NCBI GenBank assembly: GCA_965650335.1
Contig: CBFGOI010000019.1
Coordinates: 1 to 54,877 of the forward strand
Direction: 5' to 3'
Source: Paradesertivirga sp965650335
GTDB taxonomy: Bacteria > Bacteroidota > Bacteroidia > Sphingobacteriales > Sphingobacteriaceae
DNA length: 54,877 nucleotides
Below, one piece after another: positions 9,601 to 18,357 of the stretch (position 1 is its first letter; every line of letters starts with the position of its first letter). The notes beneath the pieces were generated by a model. That model did not search any database and was not told where the DNA came from. It was given only the letters and a program-made list of their open reading frames with translations. Made by a program: the position numbers and the translations under genes.

Positions 9601-11947
9601 ATTGCGCACAAAAGACTTGGTGGCGCCTGATAGCGTGAGGAATCCAAGAGCAGCTTCCGGCGATACCAAAGTTGTATTAACATGGGATTTTATGTACGAT
9701 GCTAAATATGATATCTTCCGTTCAGAAACCATAAACGGCACTTTTGATACGATCGCAACCAATGTAAATGCCGTTCGTTATGAAGATACAGGTAGGCTAA
9801 ACGGCAAGACCTATTATTATAAGGTCGTTGCTCAAAATGCTGCTGGTCGCAGTCCCGAGACATCCATACTGCAAGGCACCCCTGCAAATGGTCGATATGT
9901 TTACCTGAGTTTGGATGAAACCACCGGAACATTTGCTCAAGATGTTTGGGGAGGCTATCACGGCACTCTGGCCGCAACAGCAAGCCACGCCGAAGGACAT
10001 ACATCCGGTGCGATGAAGTTAAACGGTACAGCAACGTCATATGCAACCTTAAATCCAGGCTTACTTACAGGCCTAAATGATTTTACCATATCTACATGGG
10101 TAAAAATGGACGCACTTTCGAACTGGATGCGAATTTTCGATTTCGGTGCCGGAACCTCAAAATATATGTTCCTTACGCCACAGGTAAATGTCAGCAGCGG
10201 AAAATCCACCGTTCGTTATACCATTAAAAATGGCAGCGGAGAGCAAAGTGTAAGTTATCCTTTCAGCTTCCCGTTAAACACCTGGACGCATTTTGCAATC
10301 AGCCAATCTGGTGATACCGCCAAATTATATATCAACGGTGCGTTGGTCGCTGCAAATGCAGTACTCATTAAACCATCCGATCTTGGCATTACCAATCAAA
10401 ATTATCTTGGGAAATCACAATACAACGACCCGCTATTGAAAGGATCTATTGATGAATTCAAGATCTTTAATCGAGCATTTAGCGAGGCGGAAGTACTGGA
10501 TGCAATGAAGGATGAGCAGATCATCACGTTTAATCCTTTTTCGGATAAAGTGCTTGGAGAAGAGGATTTTGATCCTTCGGCTACAGCATCTTCCTCTTTG
10601 CCTGTCTCGTACAGCAGTTCGGACACCAGTATTGCAAGCATAACAAGTGAAGGTAAGATTCATCTCGTTGGCAGAGGGACAGCTACAATAACTGCTTCTC
10701 AAACCGGAAATGATATATATCGTGCAGCTCCCGCCGTTATTCAGCAATTGAACGTTTTTGCTCCACCGGCAATGAATGTTAAAAATATAGAAATAGCACT
10801 TGATGAAAACGGAAGTGCGTCTATCACTCCCGAAATGGTAGACAATGGTTCTGTGAGCTATAACGGCTCCCTGACATTAACCTTAGACACAGCTGCTTTC
10901 GACTGCTCCAGTGTAGGATCTCCGGTTATCGTAAAACTTACCGGCACAGATGAAAAGGGTTATAAAAGTTCTGCGACTGCAGAAGTAAATGTTGTTGATA
11001 AACTAAAACCTGCAATTGCGGCCTACGCTAATCAGTTTTTCTGTTTCTCAGGTGATACTTACGCCCTGCCTCTTTTAAGTACGTCTGATAATTGCGGGAT
11101 TTCTTCTGTTGCGTATAGCATAAGCGGTGCGACTACCAGAAGTGGTTCTGGTTCGGATGCAAGTGGAATTTTCAATACTGGCGAGTCGATAATTAACTGG
11201 ACCGTTACCGATATTCACGGCAATATAAATACAGCTGTTTCAACTGTTACAGTTAACCTTCCATTACAGGTAATTATCCCTGATGTTTATGCAATCGACT
11301 CTATCTCTACCAAGAAAAACACTATTTACCTGGGCTACGGTCCTACTTCATTAACAATTCACGCTACGGCTGATGGAGGTTCAGGATCTTTTAATTACTT
11401 ATGGAGCACAGGTTCAACAAGCGAATCGATTGCTGTTACTACCGCAGGAACTTATTCTGTAATTGTTACTGATTCGAAAGGCTGTCAAACATCAGCTTCA
11501 ATACTTATCATAACACAAGACGTAACCTGCGGCAACAAAAAGGATAAGGTACTGATTTGCCATAACGGAAATACTCTATGCGTAGATGCAAGCGCGGTTC
11601 AGGCTCATCTAAATCATGGTGATCAATTAGGTTCTTGTGAGAATAGGACAAATACCCTGTCTCAAAGCCAAAGTTTAGCTCAGAAATCTAATTCGTTCGA
11701 TGATTTGGGAACACCGAAGATCCTAGTGTATCCTAACCCTGCCAGAGATTATATTTACATTTCCGGACTTGATACAAAAGCATACCAATACAACCTATTT
11801 ACTTTGGGAGGCAGTAAAATTTCCACTGGAGTTTTACAGGACGGAAAGATTTCTCTTCCTGCCAACATGGTTAATGGGAATTATTTACTGCAAATAATCG
11901 AGAATGGTAAAACCACGATCAGCAGACAGGTAATAGTTCAGAAATAA
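6608..11947 (+). CDS. Secreted multidomain glycoside hydrolase (GH128-type core) with T9SS tail
   Basis: This 1779-residue exported enzyme probably acts on beta-1,3-glucans. In order: a signal peptide (1-21); jelly-roll-like and carbohydrate-binding-like regions (about 55-480) without a firm family; a beta/gamma-crystallin-like module (about 485-552; NLGGTGRSFEIEKY and NKIRSFKLSRGYMATL); the catalytic barrel (about 570-800) with WYYDWN, LGFNEPDRP and WITEWNNG, making Glu636 the likely acid/base and Glu727 the nucleophile; fibronectin III-like domains (about 800-1090); a LamG domain (about 1095-1300); a BIG2-like Ig domain (about 1320-1390); further Ig/SprB-like repeats; and a type IX sorting domain from about 1702 (ILVYPNPARDYIYISGL). 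It stands alone, followed by a strong terminator. The GH128 call rests on the motifs; the substrate is inferred from the family. Confidence 0.85.
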   Translation: MKKLLLFVIAMVCLFSFDLAAQVPNLPTKASLSETILSSRAFSNGTQTDTVVKQRPIANDYTLEVVAKVNSATGRGLDIEARNAMVKGFRLSLDASVLKWTSSLNSSTALTSSDAGKSQTIRIAVKDQSAHIYQNGVFVQTQALSTIKDIVGGVESDNLLNTSKGPNLVSNWAGTAPNNTGRPSDYGWAYTGTTVNLFNTANSGSGIRYMDINASSGSNVHLYNGSPYVGRLMFIRWDGSAYQNACFSYPVTLEANKTYDFSMLHAYVTNATGGKAITVGIGKTTATSGRFASHVFNTSGTKVFKKENFVFTSQEAGQYYLTFTGNWALFSIAELAVNKIDVNPRFVFGKDYPSGAVDMEISSVTYEEGAYAPSEVVTEPQQNVMISGNVVYMLPSFNKNFIVSGKTDFHLTGETTPLINSSVELNSDDAWLFFDNIKPSIVVSDWLAQVTINGSPAANNPNVRISIYKNGTVIIPNGNQISSRALQVFDQPNLGGTGRSFEIEKYHNSLGDFDNKIRSFKLSRGYMATLANNADGSGYSRVFIANDADLIINTMPLGLDTTVSFIRVFKWDWPSKKGKAGWSPAKLNATWYYDWNIGGGPSSDYEYAIIRQNAGWPSWTDINNKKNVNHLLGFNEPDRPDQSNMTVDEAIAQWPEMMKSGLRIGSPAPASPHSSWITDFLTKCNEFNYRVDYVAIHCYWGGLTPSQWYSQLKSIYDRVKRPLWITEWNNGANWTTESWPSDQTAQFEKQYNDIKGILQVLDTASFVERYAIYDWVENKRAMVLGDTLTLAGKYYAANKSDFAYRSNKAYVHNWKLISPLLSSKINNEDYFKVTLSWKDLNGELGSKYILERKVNGVDPDFLPVYEIQGYVKGSTLSYVDSVFDKATYRVKAFNVGGDQFVYSSTFDVLRDAAPVAPTSLTGEVLSSSITKLNWNAGTNARSYNLKRSLNEAGPFETIYGRTTQLVYQDTTLVPSTDYYYAVTSLNSAGESINSAILKLRTKDLVAPDSVRNPRAASGDTKVVLTWDFMYDAKYDIFRSETINGTFDTIATNVNAVRYEDTGRLNGKTYYYKVVAQNAAGRSPETSILQGTPANGRYVYLSLDETTGTFAQDVWGGYHGTLAATASHAEGHTSGAMKLNGTATSYATLNPGLLTGLNDFTISTWVKMDALSNWMRIFDFGAGTSKYMFLTPQVNVSSGKSTVRYTIKNGSGEQSVSYPFSFPLNTWTHFAISQSGDTAKLYINGALVAANAVLIKPSDLGITNQNYLGKSQYNDPLLKGSIDEFKIFNRAFSEAEVLDAMKDEQIITFNPFSDKVLGEEDFDPSATASSSLPVSYSSSDTSIASITSEGKIHLVGRGTATITASQTGNDIYRAAPAVIQQLNVFAPPAMNVKNIEIALDENGSASITPEMVDNGSVSYNGSLTLTLDTAAFDCSSVGSPVIVKLTGTDEKGYKSSATAEVNVVDKLKPAIAAYANQFFCFSGDTYALPLLSTSDNCGISSVAYSISGATTRSGSGSDASGIFNTGESIINWTVTDIHGNINTAVSTVTVNLPLQVIIPDVYAIDSISTKKNTIYLGYGPTSLTIHATADGGSGSFNYLWSTGSTSESIAVTTAGTYSVIVTDSKGCQTSASILIITQDVTCGNKKDKVLICHNGNTLCVDASAVQAHLNHGDQLGSCENRTNTLSQSQSLAQKSNSFDDLGTPKILVYPNPARDYIYISGLDTKAYQYNLFTLGGSKISTGVLQDGKISLPANMVNGNYLLQIIENGKTTISRQVIVQK

Positions 11948-11964
11948 AAGAACAGATTTAATTA

Positions 11965-12004
11965 GCAAAAAGCTCCGGAGTTTTCTCAGGAGCTTTTTGC
12001 TTTT
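11965..12004 (+). terminator. Rho-independent terminator of the GH128-type gene
   Basis: A 12-bp perfect stem (GCAAAAAGCTCC, 11965-11976, with GGAGCTTTTTGC, 11989-12000) has a 12-base loop and is followed by TTTT. It starts 17 bases after the stop codon. Confidence 0.88.
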
Positions 12005-12043
12005 AGGAAGTGATAGGCCTCAGGTGATAAACGCCTCAGTAAA

Positions 12044-12300
12044 ATGGCGTGGCGAATAGTAAAAAAGATTACTATATCAAGGATTTGCCAGGAAATTGGA
12101 AAGATGCCCCAAGTCCATAATCAACCAAAGATTTCGGCTATAATTACTTTAAAGATGCCAACATACTGGGCATTAAAATCCCATCAGTGATAGTTCTTGA
12201 AGAATTTAACTACCTTATCTATCCTGAATCGGATAAAATTGCTGTTATTGCGATTTTGGAATCAAAGGACTTTATTTTTGATGTAAGAATCAAAATTTAA
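12044..12300 (+). pseudogene. Remnant of a RES-domain (NAD-degrading toxin) gene
   Basis: A start-like segment (MAWRIVKK) is joined, through a one-base frameshift in a run of A, to DYYIKDLPGNWKDAPSP, an in-frame TAA at 12118-12120, then STKDFGYNYFKD and IPSVIVLEEFNYLIYPESDK, ending in FIFDVRIKI. The second part matches the C-terminal third of RES-family proteins, where PSVIVPxEFNYLINP is the hallmark. The middle, with most of the catalytic pocket, is missing. RES proteins are NAD-depleting toxins paired with Xre-type antitoxins; no antitoxin gene is left here. I infer an internal deletion plus later point damage. It fills most of the 450-base gap between the glycosidase and the TPR gene; 12301-12400 shows nothing else. 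Confidence 0.7.
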
Positions 12301-12400
12301 ATGACTCAGCCCGATGGCTATAAAAAAATCCAGACGCGGCATCTATTAGTTTTAGAAATGATTTTGCATCTTTTGTAAAAGATCACCGTATATTTTCCTG

Positions 12401-13633
12401 ATGGTCCGAATTCTGTTAGTGCTTATTTTTTCTTTTTTCTTTTGGGATGTTTATTCTCAGAATGCGGATACGCTAAATAAGACAGAGATTCCCGCTGCAG
12501 AACCAAAAGATGCGTTGTATTATCAGCGGCAAGCAAAAAGAGAGAGCAATCCGAACTTAGCTTTAGAACTTTCAAAAAAAGCACTTTCCTTACGTAGTTC
12601 TGATCAGGATGAAAACTGGATTGCCGATGTGAAACTGAACATGGCTTCTTCACTATTACAACTAGGAAGAAGCAAAGAGGCCTTTTCCGAATTCCTTACG
12701 GCTGAAAGGATTTACACCAAAACCGGAAATATAAGTTCGAGAGCAAAAACTCTGTCTCTAATGGCTAAGTTCTATGAACGGAACGCCGCATGGAAAGATG
12801 CATTGTATTATTACCAATCCGCTCAGTTGCTCCAGCAATCAATCGAAGAATTTGGACAGGCAGCAATGATTACACTCCATTTAACCGATATTTCACTTGT
12901 TCAAAATAATCTGACAGATGCAGGCAGGCATGTTTCGTATGCAATAAGGCAATTTGAGAAACTAAACGATAAAACCGGCCTGGGCTTATCTTATGTGAAA
13001 CAAGCGGAAATATTCAGACGTCAGGAACAATATAAAAGCGCCGAGTCGTTGATCCTTAAAAGTGCATTACCGTTTTTCCGTTCAACAGGTTACGAGGCTG
13101 GCAGGATAGATTGCTTTGATGTTTTAGGTAAGATTTACCGTAGTCAAAAACGATACTCTGAAGCGAAATGGTTTTTTATTCAGGCGAATACCCAGTCGCG
13201 GAAATTGAATGACGTGGAAGGAATAATTACCTCTTTAGTTAACCTCGGAAAAGTAAAAGTTCAGATTGACGATTACAGCCTTGCAAGGAGGGATTTTAAA
13301 GAGGCTCAGTCGTTGGCATCGCAGCACGGGAATTTGTTCTTAATGGCCGAGGTTAAAGATGCCTATGCTTTTTTATATAAAAAAACAGGAAATCAATCCG
13401 GTTTTGAAGATGTGAACGAATCTTCCGAAGAGTTAAAAGATTCATTAGATAATTATCTGACCGCCCAGGCAGAGTCTGCTCGAGCAGCCCGGGTACAAGT
13501 GTCTGCCTTGAGGATAAAAGAAAAAAAACGAACCATTCAACCTGCCCGCGATGACCAGTTGCTTGCGAAGGTCATTGCTGGCTCGCTTGGGATTTTAATC
13601 ATTATATTGTTAATTTTAAGGAAGTTAAAATAA
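12401..13633 (+). CDS. TPR-repeat protein with signal peptide and C-terminal membrane anchor
   Basis: This 410-residue protein starts with a signal peptide (MVRILLVLIFSFFFWDVYSQ). Helical pairs with the TPR pattern run from about residue 40 to 340 (for example RSKEAFSEFLTAERIY and YSEAKWFFIQANTQS). The C-terminus is one membrane helix (VIAGSLGILIIILLIL) and a short basic tail, so the TPR part probably lies in the periplasm. The layout is like the sensor half of TPR histidine kinases of Bacteroidetes, but no kinase follows. It is a paralog of the next gene. The function is unknown; TPRs normally bind proteins or peptides. Confidence 0.8.
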   Translation: MVRILLVLIFSFFFWDVYSQNADTLNKTEIPAAEPKDALYYQRQAKRESNPNLALELSKKALSLRSSDQDENWIADVKLNMASSLLQLGRSKEAFSEFLTAERIYTKTGNISSRAKTLSLMAKFYERNAAWKDALYYYQSAQLLQQSIEEFGQAAMITLHLTDISLVQNNLTDAGRHVSYAIRQFEKLNDKTGLGLSYVKQAEIFRRQEQYKSAESLILKSALPFFRSTGYEAGRIDCFDVLGKIYRSQKRYSEAKWFFIQANTQSRKLNDVEGIITSLVNLGKVKVQIDDYSLARRDFKEAQSLASQHGNLFLMAEVKDAYAFLYKKTGNQSGFEDVNESSEELKDSLDNYLTAQAESARAARVQVSALRIKEKKRTIQPARDDQLLAKVIAGSLGILIIILLILRKLK

Positions 13634-13660
13634 CCCAAGTATCCGGTTCGTTGTAAATCC

Positions 13661-13668
13661 TATCTTTG
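13661..13668 (+). promoter_or_regulatory. Candidate -7 box (TATCTTTG) for the second TPR gene
   Basis: TATCTTTG matches TAnnTTTG exactly and lies 24 bases before the ATG at 13693. It overlaps an in-frame TTG (13666), so that TTG is unlikely to be the start codon. It suggests the second TPR gene has its own promoter. Confidence 0.5.
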
Positions 13669-13692
13669 CGGCAGGTCTGCAAGACGAAAAGT

Positions 13693-14757
13693 ATGATAAA
13701 GAGTTTTTTGAATTTAGTTTTATTGACCCTGGTTTTAAATTCCGCGTTCGCTGCGGATACGCTAACGGTTAAGCGTAAAGTACTAATTGGCCCCCCAGAG
13801 TTAGTCCTTCCTCCCCCGATAGATTCTGCCTTGCTAAAAAAGTTGCTAATTTCCGACAGGTTAAAAAAGAAAAACACTGAACAAGTCGATTTTATCAACC
13901 GCCAGAATATTTTACTTCTTAATGCGCTTCTTCTTAAAACCGAAACGGCAATAGAGCCCGATGCTAGTTTGATAGGAACCCTCGAACAGGTACTTTCCGA
14001 TTATATTAGGGCAGGCGATATAAAAAGTCAGGCGCTCATTTACAACACCTATGGCGTTTATTATGGAAGATATGGCCAGCCTGACAAAGCCATTTACTAT
14101 TTTACTGAGGCCTTAAGGTTGAAAGAAGCGATTAAAGATAATCCTGGAATTTCCAAAATAGCTGAAAATCTGACAGCCATTTACAAAATGAACGGCCAGT
14201 ATGATCTAGCAATAAGATCTGCAGAGCAGTTTGTATCAGCTAATTTAAGCCTTAGAAAAACAGCCACAGCCGCACGAGCATATCTTGATATTGCATCAAT
14301 GAAGTTTTTGCAGGGAAAATATAAGGAGAGCGAATATTATATTCTGAAAAAAGCTTTTCCATTATTTCAACGTTCAGGTAACAAGATAGGCCGGATGAGC
14401 TGCTTTCAGAGCCTGGCTGATATGTATTTTCATCAGAACCGTTATTCCGAAGCCAAGTGGTTTTATATTCAGTCTAAAATAATGGCTGTTAAATTATCCG
14501 ATAATCAAGCTTTAATAAGTAGTTTGGCAGGTTTAGGAAAAGTAAAACATGCATTAGGCGATTATGCAGATGCTTTACTGGATTATAAAAAGGCCGAGGA
14601 ATTGGCATTGAAGAACAATTATCTGGCTAAGCTAGTCGAAATAAACGGCGATTTAGGCGAAACTTATAGCCAATTAGGAGATTATCCTGCGGCCGGAGCC
14701 GCCTTGGATAAGTACAGCATATTTAGAGAAACCTGGTTGAAAACCAATCAGCTCTGA
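13693..14757 (+). CDS. Secreted TPR-repeat protein, paralog of the preceding gene
   Basis: The 354-residue protein begins with a signal peptide (MIKSFLNLVLLTLVLNSAFA) and contains TPR-like helix pairs from about residue 90 to the end. It is clearly homologous to the upstream gene: both share the block RYSEAKWF(F/Y)IQ, the LGKVK helix and a matching (K)KAxPxFxRSG segment at the same relative places. Unlike that gene it has no C-terminal membrane helix and should be soluble in the periplasm. The start is chosen from the signal peptide and the -7 box just upstream. No function can be given. Confidence 0.8.
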   Translation: MIKSFLNLVLLTLVLNSAFAADTLTVKRKVLIGPPELVLPPPIDSALLKKLLISDRLKKKNTEQVDFINRQNILLLNALLLKTETAIEPDASLIGTLEQVLSDYIRAGDIKSQALIYNTYGVYYGRYGQPDKAIYYFTEALRLKEAIKDNPGISKIAENLTAIYKMNGQYDLAIRSAEQFVSANLSLRKTATAARAYLDIASMKFLQGKYKESEYYILKKAFPLFQRSGNKIGRMSCFQSLADMYFHQNRYSEAKWFYIQSKIMAVKLSDNQALISSLAGLGKVKHALGDYADALLDYKKAEELALKNNYLAKLVEINGDLGETYSQLGDYPAAGAALDKYSIFRETWLKTNQL

Positions 14758-14844
14758 TTCCCCTGTCTTTAAAAAGCAATTTTATTTCATTTCAAATAAT
14801 TTATACTTGGGATAAATACTATTTTTGATTTATACTTGTTTACA

Positions 14845-14874
14845 AAAGAGGCAGTAACAAAACTGTCTCTTTTT
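14845..14874 (+). terminator. Rho-independent terminator after the TPR pair
   Basis: The stem AAAGAGGCAGT (14845-14855) pairs with ACTGTCTCTTT with one G-U pair across a 6-base loop and runs into a T tract. It separates the TPR genes from the protease. Confidence 0.8.
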
Positions 14875-14921
14875 CATTTAATATAAACTCTGGTATAAAA
14901 ATCGATAGAGTTAGACAAACA

Positions 14922-17174
14922 ATGGATTTTAAATCGTTCAAAAAGATGCTGAATAAATTATTTTTGGCTTTGTTTATTGTGGCAACCTTTGCCTGCAAAG
15001 CTAATTTACGTGTAAATACGACTGTAGATGGCTCTAATAATCTTTCGCCCGAGCCTCAGCAACAGCTGGTTGCAAAAGAGCTGGTTAAGGTGATGGAAAA
15101 TTACAATTACAAGCGAGTAAAAATTAATGACTCTCTGTCAAATGTAATTTTCGATAGCTATCTAAAAAGGCTTGACCCATCCCGCAATTATTTACTTGCC
15201 AGCGATATAAAAGAATTTGAACAATACCGAACTCAATTAGATGATCTTCTGCGAGCAGGTGATCTAAGTGCCTTTTTTAAAATATTTAATGTTTTTCAAA
15301 AACGTTATCAAGAGCGTATTAAATTTTCAATAGCTCAAATAGATAAGCCTGCTGATTATACCAAAAACGAAGTTTACGTATATAACCGCGAAAATTTACC
15401 TTGGTTAAAGTCAACGGCCGAAGCAGATGATCTGTGGCGCAAGAGAATCAAATACGATCTGTTGAACCTGCGAATTGCCAGCGGTTCTTCCTCAACTTTA
15501 AATATTTCCGGCAGCAAACTTAAAGGAAATGTGAAGGCCGACAGCGCTAGTAAAGGAGTTAAAGATACATCCGTTGCTAAAAGCCGCGATATCTTAAAAA
15601 AACGGTATCAAAACCTCTTATCTCAAGCTTCTAAAACAAACAGTCAGGATGCATTTCAAATAATAATGGATGCCTTTACACAATCGGTAGATCCGCACAC
15701 TAACTACCTGGTTCCAACAAAGGCCCAGGAATTTAATGAGGAAATGGCGAGAAGTTTCACCGGTATCGGGGCGACCTTACAATTAGATAATGAGGTTGTT
15801 AAAGTGGCCTCTATTGTACCAGGCGGACCTGCATTTAAAGCGAAAACATTAAATGCTGGCGATCGGATTATCGCAGTCGCTCAGGGAAATGAAGAGTTTG
15901 TGGATATTATTGGTTGGAGACTCGATAATACTGTTCAAATAATTAAAGGCCCTAAAGGAACTACGGTGCGATTAAAAATCATTCCTGCAGGACAGGAGCT
16001 TTCTTCTGAACCGAAAATAATTTCTATTGTTCGCGACAGGGTGGTACTTGAAGAGCAGTCTGCTAAGAAAACGATTAAGACAGTGGTCTCTAACGGAAAA
16101 ACCTACAAAATAGGTGTTATTGATGTTCCCGGTTTCTATTTGGATTTCAAGGCATATCAATCAGGAGATCCTAATTACAAGAGCACTACAAGAGACGTAA
16201 AACTTATTTTAGATACGCTTAAACAACAAAAAGTCGACGGTATTGTAGTCGATTTGCGCAGCAATGGCGGCGGGTCTTTAATCGAAGCAATTGAGCTAAC
16301 AGGGTTATTTATAAAAACTGGTCCGGTTGTGCAGGTGAAAAATTCGCGTAGCATTGAAGTAAACGCGGATGACGATCCTTCAATCGCGTGGACTGGCCCG
16401 GTGGGCGTAATGATCGATCGTTTTAGTGCCTCTGCTTCAGAAATTTTTGCTGCAGCCATTCAAGATTACGGTCGTGGTGTTATTATGGGAACCCAAACCT
16501 ATGGTAAGGGAACTGTTCAATCTGCTATTGACATGTCGAAGTTTATCACTACGGTTGATGAAATTCTGCTTAAAACAAAAAGTGGGTCAGCCTCAACTTC
16601 GAATGGCAATGGCGTAGTTTCTTCAAATACTGCTGCTCCGAAATTTGGGCAGATTAACCTCACCATCGCTAAGTTTTACCGTATAAACGGCGGCAGCACT
16701 CAACATAAGGGAGTAATTCCAGATATCAGTTTTCCGATGATTTATCCTGCCGAAAAATACGGCGAAAGCTCTGAGCCTTCAGCGCTGCCTTTCGATAGTA
16801 TTAAGCCCGCACCGTTTAGCCCTGTTTCAAACTTAAAGCCTTTTAAACCGCTTTTGGTAAAACAACACCAGGACAGAATGCAGGCTTCAACAGAATATAA
16901 ATATTTATTAGAAGATATTCAGCAGTTTAAAAAACGGGAAGAAGAAAACTCAGTGACGCTTAATGAAATGCAGCTTAAGAAAGAGAGAGATGCGCAGGAA
17001 GCCGTTAACCTGGCACGTACCAACCAGCGCAGAGCTCTGCAAGGCTTACCAGCTTTGAAAAAAGGGGAAGTTGCTCCGAAGCAGGACAATGATTTTATTG
17101 AGGATGAGAGCCTGAAAGTAATGGCTGATTATATCCATCTTACAGAATCTGGAAAATATAGCTTGAAGTACTAA
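14922..17174 (+). CDS. C-terminal processing (tail-specific) protease, Prc/CtpA family, S41
   Basis: This 750-residue periplasmic protease cuts proteins near their C-termini. The N-terminus has a hydrophobic segment ending in a lipobox-like ATFAC, so it may be a lipoprotein. An N-terminal helical domain (about 40-250) is followed by a PDZ domain (about 260-350; FTGIGATLQLDNEVVKVASI) and the S41 core. The Ser-Lys dyad is visible: Ser504 in FSASASEIFAAA and Lys529 in TYGKGTVQ, spaced 25 residues as in E. coli Prc. A charged helical C-terminal domain follows. It is slightly longer than E. coli Prc (682). It lies between two terminators and is probably transcribed alone. Confidence 0.93.
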   Translation: MDFKSFKKMLNKLFLALFIVATFACKANLRVNTTVDGSNNLSPEPQQQLVAKELVKVMENYNYKRVKINDSLSNVIFDSYLKRLDPSRNYLLASDIKEFEQYRTQLDDLLRAGDLSAFFKIFNVFQKRYQERIKFSIAQIDKPADYTKNEVYVYNRENLPWLKSTAEADDLWRKRIKYDLLNLRIASGSSSTLNISGSKLKGNVKADSASKGVKDTSVAKSRDILKKRYQNLLSQASKTNSQDAFQIIMDAFTQSVDPHTNYLVPTKAQEFNEEMARSFTGIGATLQLDNEVVKVASIVPGGPAFKAKTLNAGDRIIAVAQGNEEFVDIIGWRLDNTVQIIKGPKGTTVRLKIIPAGQELSSEPKIISIVRDRVVLEEQSAKKTIKTVVSNGKTYKIGVIDVPGFYLDFKAYQSGDPNYKSTTRDVKLILDTLKQQKVDGIVVDLRSNGGGSLIEAIELTGLFIKTGPVVQVKNSRSIEVNADDDPSIAWTGPVGVMIDRFSASASEIFAAAIQDYGRGVIMGTQTYGKGTVQSAIDMSKFITTVDEILLKTKSGSASTSNGNGVVSSNTAAPKFGQINLTIAKFYRINGGSTQHKGVIPDISFPMIYPAEKYGESSEPSALPFDSIKPAPFSPVSNLKPFKPLLVKQHQDRMQASTEYKYLLEDIQQFKKREEENSVTLNEMQLKKERDAQEAVNLARTNQRRALQGLPALKKGEVAPKQDNDFIEDESLKVMADYIHLTESGKYSLKY

Positions 17175-17197
17175 GCTCTACCGAATTTTTATACAAG

Positions 17198-17224
17198 AAA
17201 CCTGGCCAAAAGCCGGGTTTTTTG
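17198..17224 (+). terminator. Rho-independent terminator of the Prc-type gene
   Basis: AAACCTGGC (17198-17206) pairs with GCCGGGTTT (17212-17220), one G-U pair, 5-base loop, followed by TTT. Confidence 0.85.
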
Positions 17225-17262
17225 ATTTTAAAACTATAGTGCTTCTTCGAGGTTTTAATAAA

Positions 17263-18357
17263 ATGGCCAAACCACTTCTTCAGTTTAACGATTGTGGAAT
17301 ATACTGCGAAGCCGGCAATTTTTACATTGATCCATGGAAGCCGGTTGATGATGCGCTAATTACACATGCGCATTCAGATCATGCCAGATGGGGAAATAAA
17401 CGCTATTTGGCACATCATTTATCACGTGAAGTGTTGAAGTATCGTTTGGGAGATATTCAGCTTCAAACCGTAGAGTACGCCGAGCGGATTCAAAAGAACG
17501 GAGTCACCATCTCTTTTCATCCGGCCGGACATATAATAGGCTCGGCACAAATTCGTGTTGAACATAAGGGAGAAGTATGGGTTGCCTCAGGAGATTATAA
17601 ACTGGAAGACGATGGCATTTCAACGCCTTTTGAACCTGTTAAATGCCATACGTTCATTTCCGAATGCACCTTCGGTATGCCTGTTTACAAATGGAAAAAT
17701 CCTGCTGTGGTGCATCAGGATATAAATGATTGGTGGAACCTAAATGCAGAAGAAGGGAAAGTCATCGTTATCGCTGGTTACTCCTTGGGAAAGGCTCAAC
17801 GAATAATTCAAAACCTCGATTTATCCATTGGCAGAGTCTTTCTCCACGGTGCCATCGCTAATACACACGAAGCGCTTGAGCGAAATGGAGTACTACTTCC
17901 TCCGGCAACGCGCATTACATCAGAAACAAAAAAAGAGGACCTTAAAAAAGGAATAATAATCTGTCCGCCTTCGGCCCTTGGATCGCCCTGGCTCCGAAGG
18001 TTTCAACCCTATGCTTTCGGCTATTGTTCGGGCTGGATGTCGCTTCGCGGAGCAAAAAGACGTATGGCCGCCGACAGAGGCTTTGTGCTTTCTGACCATG
18101 CCGATTGGGACGGACTGATAAAGGCCATCGACGCCACCGGATGCGAATGCGTACGCCTAACGCATGGTTACACAGCCTCATTTACCCGCTATCTTTCCGA
18201 ACTGGGGTATAAGGCATATGAGGCACATACCAATTACGGAGATGACGAAGCTCTGGAAGACGAGCTTGTTGACCCTGGTGTCAAATCACTTCATTCGGAT
18301 AAGGAAGAAAGTGATGAAGCTTTCCGTTTGAGAGAAGATTTAGGGGATGCCATATGA
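17263..18357 (+). CDS. Ligase-associated DNA damage response exonuclease (metallo-beta-lactamase fold)
   Basis: The 364-residue protein has the metallo-beta-lactamase/beta-CASP layout: ITHAHSDHARWG gives the HxHxDH zinc motif near residue 35-40, HPAGHIIGSAQI a second metal ligand, and VLSDHADWDGL a late one. This family, distant from mRNA 3'-end endonuclease-like proteins, is repeatedly found beside an ATP-dependent ligase and a DEXH helicase in bacteria and is presumed to trim DNA ends. The ATG at 17263 is preferred to a GTG at 17239. Its last four bases overlap the ligase start (ATGA), so the two are translationally coupled. Confidence 0.92.
   Translation: MAKPLLQFNDCGIYCEAGNFYIDPWKPVDDALITHAHSDHARWGNKRYLAHHLSREVLKYRLGDIQLQTVEYAERIQKNGVTISFHPAGHIIGSAQIRVEHKGEVWVASGDYKLEDDGISTPFEPVKCHTFISECTFGMPVYKWKNPAVVHQDINDWWNLNAEEGKVIVIAGYSLGKAQRIIQNLDLSIGRVFLHGAIANTHEALERNGVLLPPATRITSETKKEDLKKGIIICPPSALGSPWLRRFQPYAFGYCSGWMSLRGAKRRMAADRGFVLSDHADWDGLIKAIDATGCECVRLTHGYTASFTRYLSELGYKAYEAHTNYGDDEALEDELVDPGVKSLHSDKEESDEAFRLREDLGDAI

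Noticed and set aside
9702..10046. Minus-strand frame of 114 codons inside the large glycosidase gene
   Set aside because: Cys/His/Arg-rich shadow translation opposite clear LamG and FN3 coding sequence.
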